From JAUWMV01 sp964562425 (lineage in GTDB: Bacteria; UBP14; UBA6098; B30-G16), in the NCBI GenBank assembly GCA_964562425.1, contig CAZLTJ010000017.1, positions 1 to 31,942 of the forward strand: a stretch of 31,942 nucleotides of DNA, in the 5' to 3' direction. The notes below the pieces were generated by a model that searched no databases, had not been told where the DNA came from, and was given only the letters and a program-made list of their open reading frames with translations. The translations under genes and the position numbers were made by a program. Positions 24,129-31,400 of this stretch are shown piece after piece (the stretch's first letter is position 1; each line of letters opens with the position of its first letter).

Positions 24129-24869
24129 ATGATTGAATTATTGGTAGCATTCTTATCAGGAATACTGCTCGGATGGTTGATCTTCCGACGAAAGAGAGAA
24201 GTCAAACCAATACAGTCAGAGTCTTCAACAGATATAGAACAACTATCAAGAGCATTAGCGCATGAGATTAGAAATCCACTAAATACTATTCAAATGAATC
24301 TACAACTTTTAATGGAAGAATTAAAAGCTGATGAGCGGAATACGAAACGATTATCTCGCATGGCAGATGAATTAAAACGTCTCGATGTTATCCTTAAAAG
24401 CTTTCTGGATTTCACACGTTTACCTACACTTAAGTTCGAAAAAATTCAACTAAATGAATTTATTGGAAATGTCATTTCAATTTTTAGACCTGGAAGCAAA
24501 GGAATTTTAATAGAAACAAGTCTTGCATCGGGCATTCCTGCTATTAGAGCAGATAGAACGCTATTAACCGAAGTTATATATAATCTTCTCCAAAATGCCA
24601 TAGACGCCTCCCCTGAAGGCGGGAAAATAATTGCTGAAACAGGCAAATCGGAATTTGGTGTTTATTTTGCTATTGCAGATCAGGGCAAGGGTATTCCACC
24701 AGAGCTTATAGATAAAATTTTTCAACCGTATTTTTCCACTAAAGGCAGCGGTGTAGGTATAGGGATGGCGGTGGTCAAGCGTATTGTAGAAGCCCATGGC
24801 GGAAGGATATGGATTCAAAGTAGAATAGATTCTGGAACCAGAGTAGTCGTAGAATTACCAATAAGATAA
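24129..24869 (+). CDS. Minimal membrane-anchored sensor histidine kinase
   Basis: A 246-aa protein with one N-terminal membrane helix (IELLVAFLSGILLGWLIF), no periplasmic sensor domain, then HisKA and HATPase domains. The H-box is ALAHEIRNPLNT with phospho-accepting H45, the N-box is EVIYNLLQNAIDASPEG, G1 is DQGKGIP, the F-box is FQPYFSTK and G2 is GSGVGIGMAVVKRIVEAHGG. This is the architecture of NtrB/AtoS-like kinases without a sensor. No response regulator lies next to it, so its partner is unknown. I chose the ATG at 24129 because the promoter lies between it and the longer frame and the first helix starts there; no clear SD precedes it. Confidence 0.87.
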   Translation: MIELLVAFLSGILLGWLIFRRKREVKPIQSESSTDIEQLSRALAHEIRNPLNTIQMNLQLLMEELKADERNTKRLSRMADELKRLDVILKSFLDFTRLPTLKFEKIQLNEFIGNVISIFRPGSKGILIETSLASGIPAIRADRTLLTEVIYNLLQNAIDASPEGGKIIAETGKSEFGVYFAIADQGKGIPPELIDKIFQPYFSTKGSGVGIGMAVVKRIVEAHGGRIWIQSRIDSGTRVVVELPIR

Positions 24870-24945
24870 TATGGAGTTTCTTATTTAATTTTCTTTATCG
24901 CCTATATAAATTAAACTTCCCATATTTACAAAAGCAGAAGATATA

Positions 24946-25077
24946 ATGGATTTCATACAAAATAATCAGGATTTAAAGCAGAGAAAAATTTCTGCAGAGT
25001 GCAATAGTCTAGCAACTACCAGCTTTATACTTGGCATTATAGGGATTGTCAAGGTCTTTTCTTTATTGGTTCGATAA
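24946..25077 (+). pseudogene. Small decayed ORF with a hydrophobic segment (possible DUF4190-like remnant)
   Basis: In the 307-bp gap 24870-25176 the only coding-like sequence is a 43-aa ORF (MDFIQNNQDLKQRKISAECN then SLATTSFILGIIGIV). Its last part loses the pattern, while the next frame resumes with LFFIGSIIGSSS, as if a one-base change had split a short membrane protein of the ATTSFILGIIG...IGSIIG kind. The RBS is weak (AGAAG). It may be a broken gene or chance; I am not sure. Confidence 0.3.
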
Positions 25078-25176
25078 TAGGAAGTTCTAGTGATTATATA
25101 TGGAACTTTGTCTCTTTGAAAAGCTTAAATCACAGGAGGAGATTAGCTGTTGACGAATCGCGTTTCAAACTTGTAA

Positions 25177-25665
25177 TCAATCGATTCTCATTCCCAGTCT
25201 GTGTTCTAGTTCAATAAAACCATAGGAATGATAGAATTCACGTGCAGGATTGCCCTCCCAAACGAGTAGTTCTAACGTCTTAATATTTTTTGATTTCGCC
25301 CAGGTTTTTATATAATCCATCAACTTTCGACCAATGCTTTTACCTCTGAACTCACTTTTAACACTAATATACACAATCGTTACGAATGGTGGAGTAATCA
25401 TATCATCAGAATAATTTTCCACAGATGCTAAAGCGAATCCTACAATCTCCATTTGGAATTCAGCAATTAAAAGAAGATTATCTTCCTTCTCTGAGCTTTC
25501 TAAAAACATCTTCCTTTCATCACTAAGGTTTTCAGATAGAAAAAGTCCATTCCCAAAACCTTTAGAAGCGATCGATTTCAGGTACTTGGAAGCCTCAGCA
25601 AAAAGATTTACGATTGCTTTAATATCACTTTGTGTAGCTTCTCTAATTTTGATTTTCATTTTCAT
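25177..25665 (-). CDS. GNAT-family N-acetyltransferase
   Basis: About 162 aa. The fold is recognisable from IREATQSDIKAIVNLF at the N terminus, the acetyl-CoA-binding motif A VYISVKSEFRGKSIGRKLMDYIKTWA (RGKSIG) and the end LLVWEGNPAREFYHSYGFIE. GNATs acetylate small molecules, peptides or antibiotics; the substrate is not evident. The start at 25665 (ATG, MKMKIKIREA) is preferred to the TTG at 25680; ATG at 25659 is equally possible because no strong SD precedes either. It is divergent from groESL and isolated. Confidence 0.82.
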   Translation of the reverse strand: MKMKIKIREATQSDIKAIVNLFAEASKYLKSIASKGFGNGLFLSENLSDERKMFLESSEKEDNLLLIAEFQMEIVGFALASVENYSDDMITPPFVTIVYISVKSEFRGKSIGRKLMDYIKTWAKSKNIKTLELLVWEGNPAREFYHSYGFIELEHRLGMRID

Positions 25666-25725
25666 ACCATTTCTAAACAATGTAACTTAATAAAAAAAAA
25701 TAAAAATTTTTTTACTAAAAAAAAC

Positions 25726-25755
25726 TTGACATTAAATAAATCGCAAATATATTAG
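25726..25755 (+). promoter_or_regulatory. Vegetative promoter of groESL
   Basis: Perfect TTGACA at 25726-25731 and, after 17-18 nt, ATATTA/TATTAG at 25749-25755. The -10 box overlaps the left arm of the CIRCE operator, so HrcA binding would block polymerase. Confidence 0.7.
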
Positions 25756-25778
25756 CACTCACTTATGAAGAGTGCTAA
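25752..25778 (+). promoter_or_regulatory. CIRCE operator (HrcA binding site)
   Basis: Perfect TTAGCACTC (25752-25760), nine-nt spacer, GAGTGCTAA (25770-25778), matching the CIRCE consensus in every base of the arms. HrcA repressor binding here shuts off groESL and releases it on heat shock. hrcA itself is not in the window. Confidence 0.96.
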
Positions 25779-25827
25779 TTGAATATATTTAAATAATTGT
25801 AAGATAACAACATAAGGAGGAACACAT

Positions 25828-26115
25828 ATGACTCTGAAACCACTTTATGACAGGGTTTTGGTTAAACCCATCGAGGAGGAGCTAAAAAAAGGCTCGATAA
25901 TTATCCCCGATACAGCAAAAGAACGTCCACAGCAGGGAGAAATTATCGACGCAGGTGAGGGCAGAATGACTGATGACGGCAAAATTATCCCTCTCAAGTT
26001 GAAAAAGGGTGACAGAATTCTCTTTGCCAAATACGCAGGAACAGAATTCGAAATTGGTGACGAAAAATTTCTCGTTATGAGAGAATCTGACGCATTAGCT
26101 ATAATCGAATTATAG
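25828..26115 (+). CDS. groES: Co-chaperonin GroES (10 kDa)
   Basis: A 95-aa protein that caps the GroEL ring as a heptamer. It has LKPLYDRVLVKPIEEE at the N terminus, the mobile loop around KKGSIIIPDTAKERPQQG and the KKGDRILFAKYAGTEFEIGDEKFLVMRESDALAII end. AAGGAGG lies 7 nt before the ATG. It is the first gene of the CIRCE-controlled groES-groEL operon, 15 nt before groEL. Confidence 0.98.
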   Translation: MTLKPLYDRVLVKPIEEELKKGSIIIPDTAKERPQQGEIIDAGEGRMTDDGKIIPLKLKKGDRILFAKYAGTEFEIGDEKFLVMRESDALAIIEL

Positions 26116-26130
26116 GGCAGGAGGAAAATT

Positions 26131-27768
26131 ATGAGTGCAAAATTAATTGAATATTCAATTGAAGCTAGGCAGCATATCAAAACCGGTGTAAAAAAACTCA
26201 CCGATGCTGTAAGAATTACGTTAGGACCTAAAGGTCGAAATGTTATCCTTGAAAGGAAATTCGGCTCACCGTTAATAACAAAAGATGGTGTGACGGTTGC
26301 TAAGGAAATTGAACTTGACAATCCATACGAGAATCTTGGTGCGCAGCTCGTTCGTGAAGTAGCAAGCAAGACTTCCGACGTAGCAGGTGACGGAACCACA
26401 ACCGCTACTATTCTTGCTGAGGCAGTATTTATTGAAGGACTCAAGAATATTACTGCAGGCGCAAATCCCCAAGCCTTACGCCGTGGATTTGAAATCTCTG
26501 TTAAAGCTATCGTTGAAGAGTTGAGTAAATACACTAAAGATGTTTCCGACTCACAGGAAATTGCAAATGTTGCAGCAATATCCGCAAATAACGACATGGA
26601 TGTCGGGAAGCTAATCTCCAAAGCAATGGATAAAGTCGGAAAAGAAGGTGTGATAACTGTTGAAGAAGCCAAAAGTACCGAGACCGAACTTGAAGTTGTT
26701 GAAGGTATGCAGTTTGACCGTGGTTATATTTCTCCATATTTTATTACTGAATCGGAAAAAATGACTGTCGAACTCGAGGAACCATATATTCTTATTTACG
26801 ATAAGAAGATTTCAGCAATAAAAGACCTTCTGACTCTTCTCGAACAAGTTGTTCAAACTGGCAAACCATTGTTAATTATATCTGAGGATATAGAGGGTGA
26901 AGCCTTGGCAACTCTGGTCGTGAATAAACTTCGAGGTACATTTAAAGTATGCGGAGTAAAAGCACCTGGTTTCGGTGATCGCAGGAAGCAAATGCTTGAG
27001 GATATTGCTATACTAACAGGTGGTCAGGTTATCTCTGAAGAATTAGGATTCAAACTTGAGAATGCCAAAATAGATTTACTCGGTAAAGCTAACAAAATAG
27101 TTGTGGATAAAGATAACACCACAATCGTTGCTGGCAAAGGTGAACAGGAAAAAATAAGCGGTAGAATCAATGAAATTAGAACTCTTATCGATAAGGCAAC
27201 CTCCGATTGGGATAAAGAAAAACTGCAGGAAAGACTTGCAAAGCTAGCAGGTGGTGTTGCTGTTATTAAAGTCGGTGCACCAACTGAGTCGGAGATGAAA
27301 GAGAAGAAAGCTAGAGTCGAGGACGCTCTCCATGCTACGCGTGCTGCTGTTGAGGAAGGCATTGTTCCGGGTGGTGGAGTAGCACTTATCAGATCGATAC
27401 CAGCATTGGATAAACTCGAAGGAAAGCTTAAAGGTGATGAAAAAATAGCATTGCTTATACTTCGAAAGGCGCTCACAGAACCACTTCGACAAATAGCTAA
27501 CAATGCTGGTTTTGAGGGTTCTGTTGTTGTTAATAAGGTTCAGAAGGAGAAAGGTGATTTTGGATTCAATGCAGAAACTGAGAAATATGAAAATCTTATG
27601 GCATCTGGTGTCATAGATCCCAGAAAAGTCGTTAGGACTGCCCTTGAAAATGCTGTATCTATAGCGGCATTACTTCTAACAACAGAAGCATTGATTGTCG
27701 ATAAGCCCGTAAAAGAGGAAAAGATGCCAGCTATGCCTCCAGGCGGACCAGGTGGTTACGAATATTAA
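26131..27768 (+). CDS. groEL: Chaperonin GroEL (60 kDa)
   Basis: A 545-aa ATP-dependent folding chaperone, full length. The ATP site is conserved, with D87 in AGDGTTTATILA, LGPKGRNVILE near the N terminus, GFGDRRKQMLEDIAILTGG and EEGIVPGGGVAL. The C-terminal tail is MPAMPPGGPGGYEY instead of the long GGM repeat of many GroELs, so the chain end in the cavity is short. AGGAGG precedes the ATG. It is followed by a clear terminator. Confidence 0.98.
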   Translation: MSAKLIEYSIEARQHIKTGVKKLTDAVRITLGPKGRNVILERKFGSPLITKDGVTVAKEIELDNPYENLGAQLVREVASKTSDVAGDGTTTATILAEAVFIEGLKNITAGANPQALRRGFEISVKAIVEELSKYTKDVSDSQEIANVAAISANNDMDVGKLISKAMDKVGKEGVITVEEAKSTETELEVVEGMQFDRGYISPYFITESEKMTVELEEPYILIYDKKISAIKDLLTLLEQVVQTGKPLLIISEDIEGEALATLVVNKLRGTFKVCGVKAPGFGDRRKQMLEDIAILTGGQVISEELGFKLENAKIDLLGKANKIVVDKDNTTIVAGKGEQEKISGRINEIRTLIDKATSDWDKEKLQERLAKLAGGVAVIKVGAPTESEMKEKKARVEDALHATRAAVEEGIVPGGGVALIRSIPALDKLEGKLKGDEKIALLILRKALTEPLRQIANNAGFEGSVVVNKVQKEKGDFGFNAETEKYENLMASGVIDPRKVVRTALENAVSIAALLLTTEALIVDKPVKEEKMPAMPPGGPGGYEY

Positions 27769-27790
27769 ATTGGATGTAATATCATCGATA

Positions 27791-27822
27791 AGCGGTCTCG
27801 TTTTCTGGGACCGCTTTTTTTT
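27791..27822 (+). terminator. Intrinsic terminator of groESL
   Basis: Stem AGCGGTCTC (27791-27799) pairs with GGGACCGCT (27807-27815, one G-T) around loop GTTTTCT, followed by an eight-T run (27815-27822). It lies 23 nt after the groEL stop. Confidence 0.92.
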
Positions 27823-27841
27823 AGGTTAAAAATATACATAC

Positions 27842-27870
27842 TTGACCTAAATAATCTTTGAGTATATTTA
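27842..27870 (+). promoter_or_regulatory. Putative promoter of the HD-domain gene
   Basis: TTGACC (27842-27847), 17-nt spacer, TATTTA (27865-27870), 42 nt before the ATG and just past the groESL terminator, so the HD gene is its own unit. Confidence 0.5.
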
Positions 27871-27912
27871 ACTTAATTATCTAATGTAAATTTATCCTTT
27901 GGAGGAGTTTTC

Positions 27913-28569
27913 ATGATAACAGTTGAAGAAGTAAAAAATAATGAAGAAGTCCAACAGTTAATAAAACTTTCTAACAGAAATCTTGAAGTTTTAGGTTTTA
28001 CAGAACATGGAACACGTCATTTAACTGTTATATCAGAACGAGCGGGTAAACTTCTTAGAGAACTTGGATATCCTGAGCGTAAAGCACAATTAGTAGAAAT
28101 AGCAGGTTGGCTTCACGATATAGGTTATATTGTCAATATTATATATCACCAACTAACAGGTGCAATCATTGCTGCAGATATTCTTAGACGAATGGGCATG
28201 AATTATACAGAAATCTACGAGATAACGTTAGCGATTGGCAATCATCACGAAGGTGAGGGAGAACCCGTATCCGATATAAGTGCTGCTTTAATACTGGCGG
28301 ATAAATCGGATGTTCATAAAAGTAGAGTTCGAAGCTCTGCCGATGTAATGAACGATATTCATGATAGAGTGAACTTTGCCGCAACAGATAGTCATTTGAC
28401 ATTAGGTGCAAATAATTCCATAGTATTGTCAATACTTATTGATCCCGATATTTCGTCGGTTATGGAATATTTCAAGATATTTCTGGTACGAATGGAGATT
28501 TCGAAGAAGGCAGCGAACCTTTTGGGAAAGAATTTCGAACTGATAATCAATGGCATAAAACTAACCTAA
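27913..28569 (+). CDS. HD-domain phosphohydrolase
   Basis: A 218-aa predicted metal-dependent phosphohydrolase. The metal and catalytic residues can be read in order: H32 and H36 (EHGTRH), H68-D69 (GWLHDIGY), H79, the NHHEGEG segment near 110-116 and the aspartate in LILADKSDVH near 125-131. The arrangement with the HDIGY core resembles stand-alone HD hydrolases that act on nucleotides or cyclic dinucleotides; the substrate is not predictable. The last about 70 residues have a different, non-HD look (LSILIDPDISSVMEYFKIFL). GGAGGAG precedes the ATG. Confidence 0.85.
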   Translation: MITVEEVKNNEEVQQLIKLSNRNLEVLGFTEHGTRHLTVISERAGKLLRELGYPERKAQLVEIAGWLHDIGYIVNIIYHQLTGAIIAADILRRMGMNYTEIYEITLAIGNHHEGEGEPVSDISAALILADKSDVHKSRVRSSADVMNDIHDRVNFAATDSHLTLGANNSIVLSILIDPDISSVMEYFKIFLVRMEISKKAANLLGKNFELIINGIKLT

Positions 28570-28675
28570 CCAGCATAGCTGTTTATTTTTCAATAAAGAA
28601 TTTAAATGTATGAAAACAAATTTCACAAATTCACATTCTCAATAAAAGTATTAAACCTATATTTCAAGAATTTCT

Positions 28676-28705
28676 TTGAAATAACATTTAAAAAAATTAT
28701 ATTAT
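28676..28705 (+). promoter_or_regulatory. Putative promoter of the methyltransferase/nuclease pair
   Basis: TTGAAA (28676-28681), 18-nt spacer, TATTAT (28700-28705), 32 nt before the ATG. AGGA at 28721-28724 is the only RBS-like element and is 13 nt from the ATG, so translation initiation looks weak. Confidence 0.4.
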
Positions 28706-28737
28706 GAGAGAATCAAATCTAGGAATTAGTTTATACC

Positions 28738-29544
28738 ATGAAAATCCAAACTCCTTATTGGAAAAACGAATATAATACTGTCAAGATCCATCAAGGTGAT
28801 TCGTTAGAAATATTAAAAGAATGGCCTGAAGACTATTTTGATATGGTTTTCGCTGATCCTCCTTATTTCCTATCAAATGATGGCATTACTTGTAAATCAG
28901 GTGAAATGGTAAGCGTAAATAAAGGAATATGGGATAAATCCAAAGGTTATCAAGCCGATCACAAGTTTATATTGCAGTGGCTTACATTATGTAAAAGAGT
29001 GATAAAACCAAACGGTACAATATGGGTTAGTGGTACAAGTCATATCATTTATTCGGTCGGTTACGCAATGCAGGAATTAGGATTTAGAATTCTTAATGAT
29101 ATTATTTGGTTTAAACCTAATGCTGCGCCAAATCTAAGTTGCAGATATTTTACTCACTCCACAGAAACTTTGTTATGGGCTCTCCCTAATTCGAAGGGAA
29201 AGTACACATTCAACTATCAAAAGATCAAGGAAATTAATAACGGAAAGCAAATGAGAAATTTATGGAGTATACCGACACCACCAAAAAAAGAAAAACTATT
29301 TGGTAAACATCCTACACAAAAACCGTTGCAATTATTAAAGCTTGTAATTTTATCTTCTACCAAATCTGGGGATATTATCCTTGATCCATTTAGTGGAAGT
29401 GGTACAACTGGTGTTGCAGCGATTGAGTTAGGAAGAAAATATATCGGAATTGAGTTAGAAAAGGATTATATTAATCTTTCTATTAAACGTTTAGAAAATG
29501 CAACTTTGCTAAATAAAGGACATTTTAGTTATGCCAGGACGTAA
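28738..29544 (+). CDS. DNA adenine methyltransferase, DpnA-like beta-class (restriction-modification)
   Basis: A 268-aa beta-type N6-adenine/N4-cytosine methyltransferase. Motif IV is DPPY (40-43, FADPPYFLSNDGI) at the N terminus. The SAM-binding motif I DPFSGSGTTG (216-225) is at the C terminus, as expected for the beta class, after KHPTQKPLQLL (190-200). Long segments (PPYFLSNDGI, VSVNKGIWDKS, APNLSCRYFTHSTETLLWA, NGKQM) strongly resemble my memory of the DpnII-system methylase DpnA, which acts on GATC, and it is close to other type II adenine methylases. GATC specificity is inference. The nuclease-like gene overlaps its last 14 nt. No strong SD; the start is the ATG at 28738. Confidence 0.92.
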   Translation: MKIQTPYWKNEYNTVKIHQGDSLEILKEWPEDYFDMVFADPPYFLSNDGITCKSGEMVSVNKGIWDKSKGYQADHKFILQWLTLCKRVIKPNGTIWVSGTSHIIYSVGYAMQELGFRILNDIIWFKPNAAPNLSCRYFTHSTETLLWALPNSKGKYTFNYQKIKEINNGKQMRNLWSIPTPPKKEKLFGKHPTQKPLQLLKLVILSSTKSGDIILDPFSGSGTTGVAAIELGRKYIGIELEKDYINLSIKRLENATLLNKGHFSYART

Positions 29545-29932
29545 GACAGCAATAAAAAATGGAAAAGAACTGGAAAATGCTGTAATTGAATTAGGAATAA
29601 ATTTAAAATTAAACACACAAAGTCAGTATAAAGTTGGTAGAAGACTTTGGGGACGTGAAAGATTCATTGATGTAATTTTAGTACATCCTACTACAAAGAA
29701 AATTTTAGGTATAGAATGCAAGTATCAAGGAGTCGGAGGAACTGCAGAAGAAAAAATACCTGCTGTCATTGAAGATATTAAAACATGGCCAATTCGTGGA
29801 TTGGTTGTTTTCGATGGGAATGGTTTTTCTAAAGATATGAAAGCGTATCTTATATCAACAGGATTTGCAGTTGAATTTAAAGATCTCAAATCTTGGCTGA
29901 AATTATATTTTGGTTTGGTGCTTAGAAAATAA
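29531..29932 (+). CDS. Small PD-(D/E)XK-fold protein, putative restriction endonuclease subunit
   Basis: A 133-aa protein whose start overlaps the methyltransferase end by 14 nt. It has the layout of a PD-(D/E)XK nuclease core: an N-terminal acidic helix (E13, E15), D47 in RFIDVILVHP, then E62-C-K64 in LGIECKYQGVGG, followed by an alpha/beta segment (IEDIKTWPIRGLVVF) and an amphipathic end. D47 and E62xK64 are the likely metal ligands. The tight coupling to a DpnA-like methylase suggests the restriction half of a very compact type II system; at 133 aa it is smaller than most restriction enzymes and may act as a dimer or need a partner. A solitary resolvase-like nuclease is the alternative. 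Confidence 0.8.
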   Translation: MPGRKTAIKNGKELENAVIELGINLKLNTQSQYKVGRRLWGRERFIDVILVHPTTKKILGIECKYQGVGGTAEEKIPAVIEDIKTWPIRGLVVFDGNGFSKDMKAYLISTGFAVEFKDLKSWLKLYFGLVLRK

Positions 29933-29970
29933 ATTCTTTCGAAATCTATTCAATTAAACAACTTTATGCT

Positions 29971-30645
29971 ATGCTTCTTCCCTTATCGAAATACATTGAT
30001 CACACACTTTTGCGTCCAGAAGCCTCCAATGAAGATATAATTCGTGCCTGTGAGGAAGCTAAGCAATTTGATTTTGCTGCGATTTGCTTATATCCATACT
30101 GGATTAGAGCAGCTTACAAAATTATTGGTGCTTCATCTGTTGCGATTTGCTCTGTTGTGGGATTTCCTCATGGTGCAAGCAAAACAACCACGAAAGTCAG
30201 AGAAGCAGAAATCGCACTGAATGATGGTGCTTCTGAATTCGATATGGTAATTAATCTTGGTGCACTTAAGAGCGCTTATTTGGACATCATATATAACGAT
30301 ATCCGCTCAGTTGTCAATGTTGTTTCGTCAAATATTGTCAAAGTAATCCTTGAAACTTCAGTGCTTACAACAAAAGAAAAAATAACTGCAGCAAAAATAG
30401 CTCGTGATTCTGGTGCGCATTTTGTGAAAACATCCACAGGTTTCACAGGTGGTGCAACAATTGAAGATGTAAAATTGCTTCATGCAACTGTTGGAGATTC
30501 CATGGGAATTAAAGCCTCTGGTGAAATTAGAGATTATAAAACTGTACTTGAAATGATTCGTGCTGGAGCAACAAGAATTGGTACATCCACAGGAGTGAAG
30601 ATTATTAAAGAATACTATGTGGATCGCACATCATCAAATAAATAA
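29971..30645 (+). CDS. deoC: Deoxyribose-phosphate aldolase
   Basis: A 224-aa class I aldolase splitting 2-deoxyribose-5-phosphate into glyceraldehyde-3-phosphate and acetaldehyde. Catalytic residues are D91 (EFDMVIN), the Schiff-base K153 (HFVKTSTGF) and K181 (IKASGEIRD). The phosphate-binding glycine pair usual in this last motif (KASGGIR) is Gly-Glu here. The start is the ATG at 29971; no SD is visible upstream, and an out-of-frame ATG lies 5 nt earlier. It follows the nuclease gene by 38 nt and converges with rsmE, 20 nt away. It would use the deoxyribose-1-phosphate released by punA after isomerisation. Confidence 0.94.
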   Translation: MLLPLSKYIDHTLLRPEASNEDIIRACEEAKQFDFAAICLYPYWIRAAYKIIGASSVAICSVVGFPHGASKTTTKVREAEIALNDGASEFDMVINLGALKSAYLDIIYNDIRSVVNVVSSNIVKVILETSVLTTKEKITAAKIARDSGAHFVKTSTGFTGGATIEDVKLLHATVGDSMGIKASGEIRDYKTVLEMIRAGATRIGTSTGVKIIKEYYVDRTSSNK

Positions 30646-30665
30646 CTGAATAATTAAGATCCATT

Positions 30666-31400
30666 TTATATATTTCCACTCCATATGAAAATTTTAGATA
30701 CTGCTGTTACAGCTGCAGTTTCAGTTCTAAGTCTTGCAGGACCCAAAGATAATGGTACAGCACCGTGTCTTGCAAATTCGGTTTGCTCGGCTCTCGAAAA
30801 GCCACCTTCTGGTCCTACCAAAACAACAATCCGCGATCCAGTTTGAATCATTCTCTTTGGAGGAGCTGGAAGTCCTGACGGATCGGTATAAATTATCCCT
30901 TCAAAATTCTTACCATTTTTAATTAAAAACTCTATTAGTTCTATCAACGGAAATATCTCTGGCAGCCACGCCCTTTTACATTGCTTAATTGAGCGTATTG
31001 CAACTTTTTCGAGACGTTTCAATTTGTCATTATTCGACCAATCTCTAATTGTGAAATCTGTTTTCAATAGCATAAACGCAGAAATGCCAAGCTGAATTGA
31101 CCAATCCAGTGCGGTTTCTATTTGTTTTGGTCTCACAATTCCCATACCGAGTGTTAGGTCAATATTAGGTTTAAGACGGGATTCAATAATATCTAATACG
31201 GTAGCTACAACACAATTTTTGAATGTCTTCTCGATCCTGCATTTAAAGGTATCGCCAATGCCATTTGAAACGATGAAATTATCTTCAGGTTTTCCCCTGA
31301 GAACATTAGTGATATGATGACTCTCTTCATCATCGAGAAAGACTTTGCCTTTACTAAATTTCTCAGGTGGAGCATAAAAATATGTTGTAGAGATAAACAT
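30666..31400 (-). CDS. rsmE: 16S rRNA (uracil(1498)-N(3))-methyltransferase
   Basis: A 244-aa SPOUT-class RNA methyltransferase that modifies U1498 of 16S rRNA. The knot region shows the signature VLVGPEGGFSRAEQTEFARHG, then LSLGPARLRTETAAVTAVS, which is typical of RsmE. The start at 31400 overlaps the dnaJ stop by one base (TAATG), so translation is coupled. In many bacteria rsmE sits in the dnaK-dnaJ heat-shock operon, as here. Confidence 0.95.
   Translation of the reverse strand: MFISTTYFYAPPEKFSKGKVFLDDEESHHITNVLRGKPEDNFIVSNGIGDTFKCRIEKTFKNCVVATVLDIIESRLKPNIDLTLGMGIVRPKQIETALDWSIQLGISAFMLLKTDFTIRDWSNNDKLKRLEKVAIRSIKQCKRAWLPEIFPLIELIEFLIKNGKNFEGIIYTDPSGLPAPPKRMIQTGSRIVVLVGPEGGFSRAEQTEFARHGAVPLSLGPARLRTETAAVTAVSKIFIWSGNI

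Noticed and set aside
25845..26672. Long antisense ORF of 275 codons opposite groES-groEL
   Set aside because: It spans two real chaperonin genes, is serine- and isoleucine-rich as expected of an antisense frame, and has no RBS or recognisable motif.
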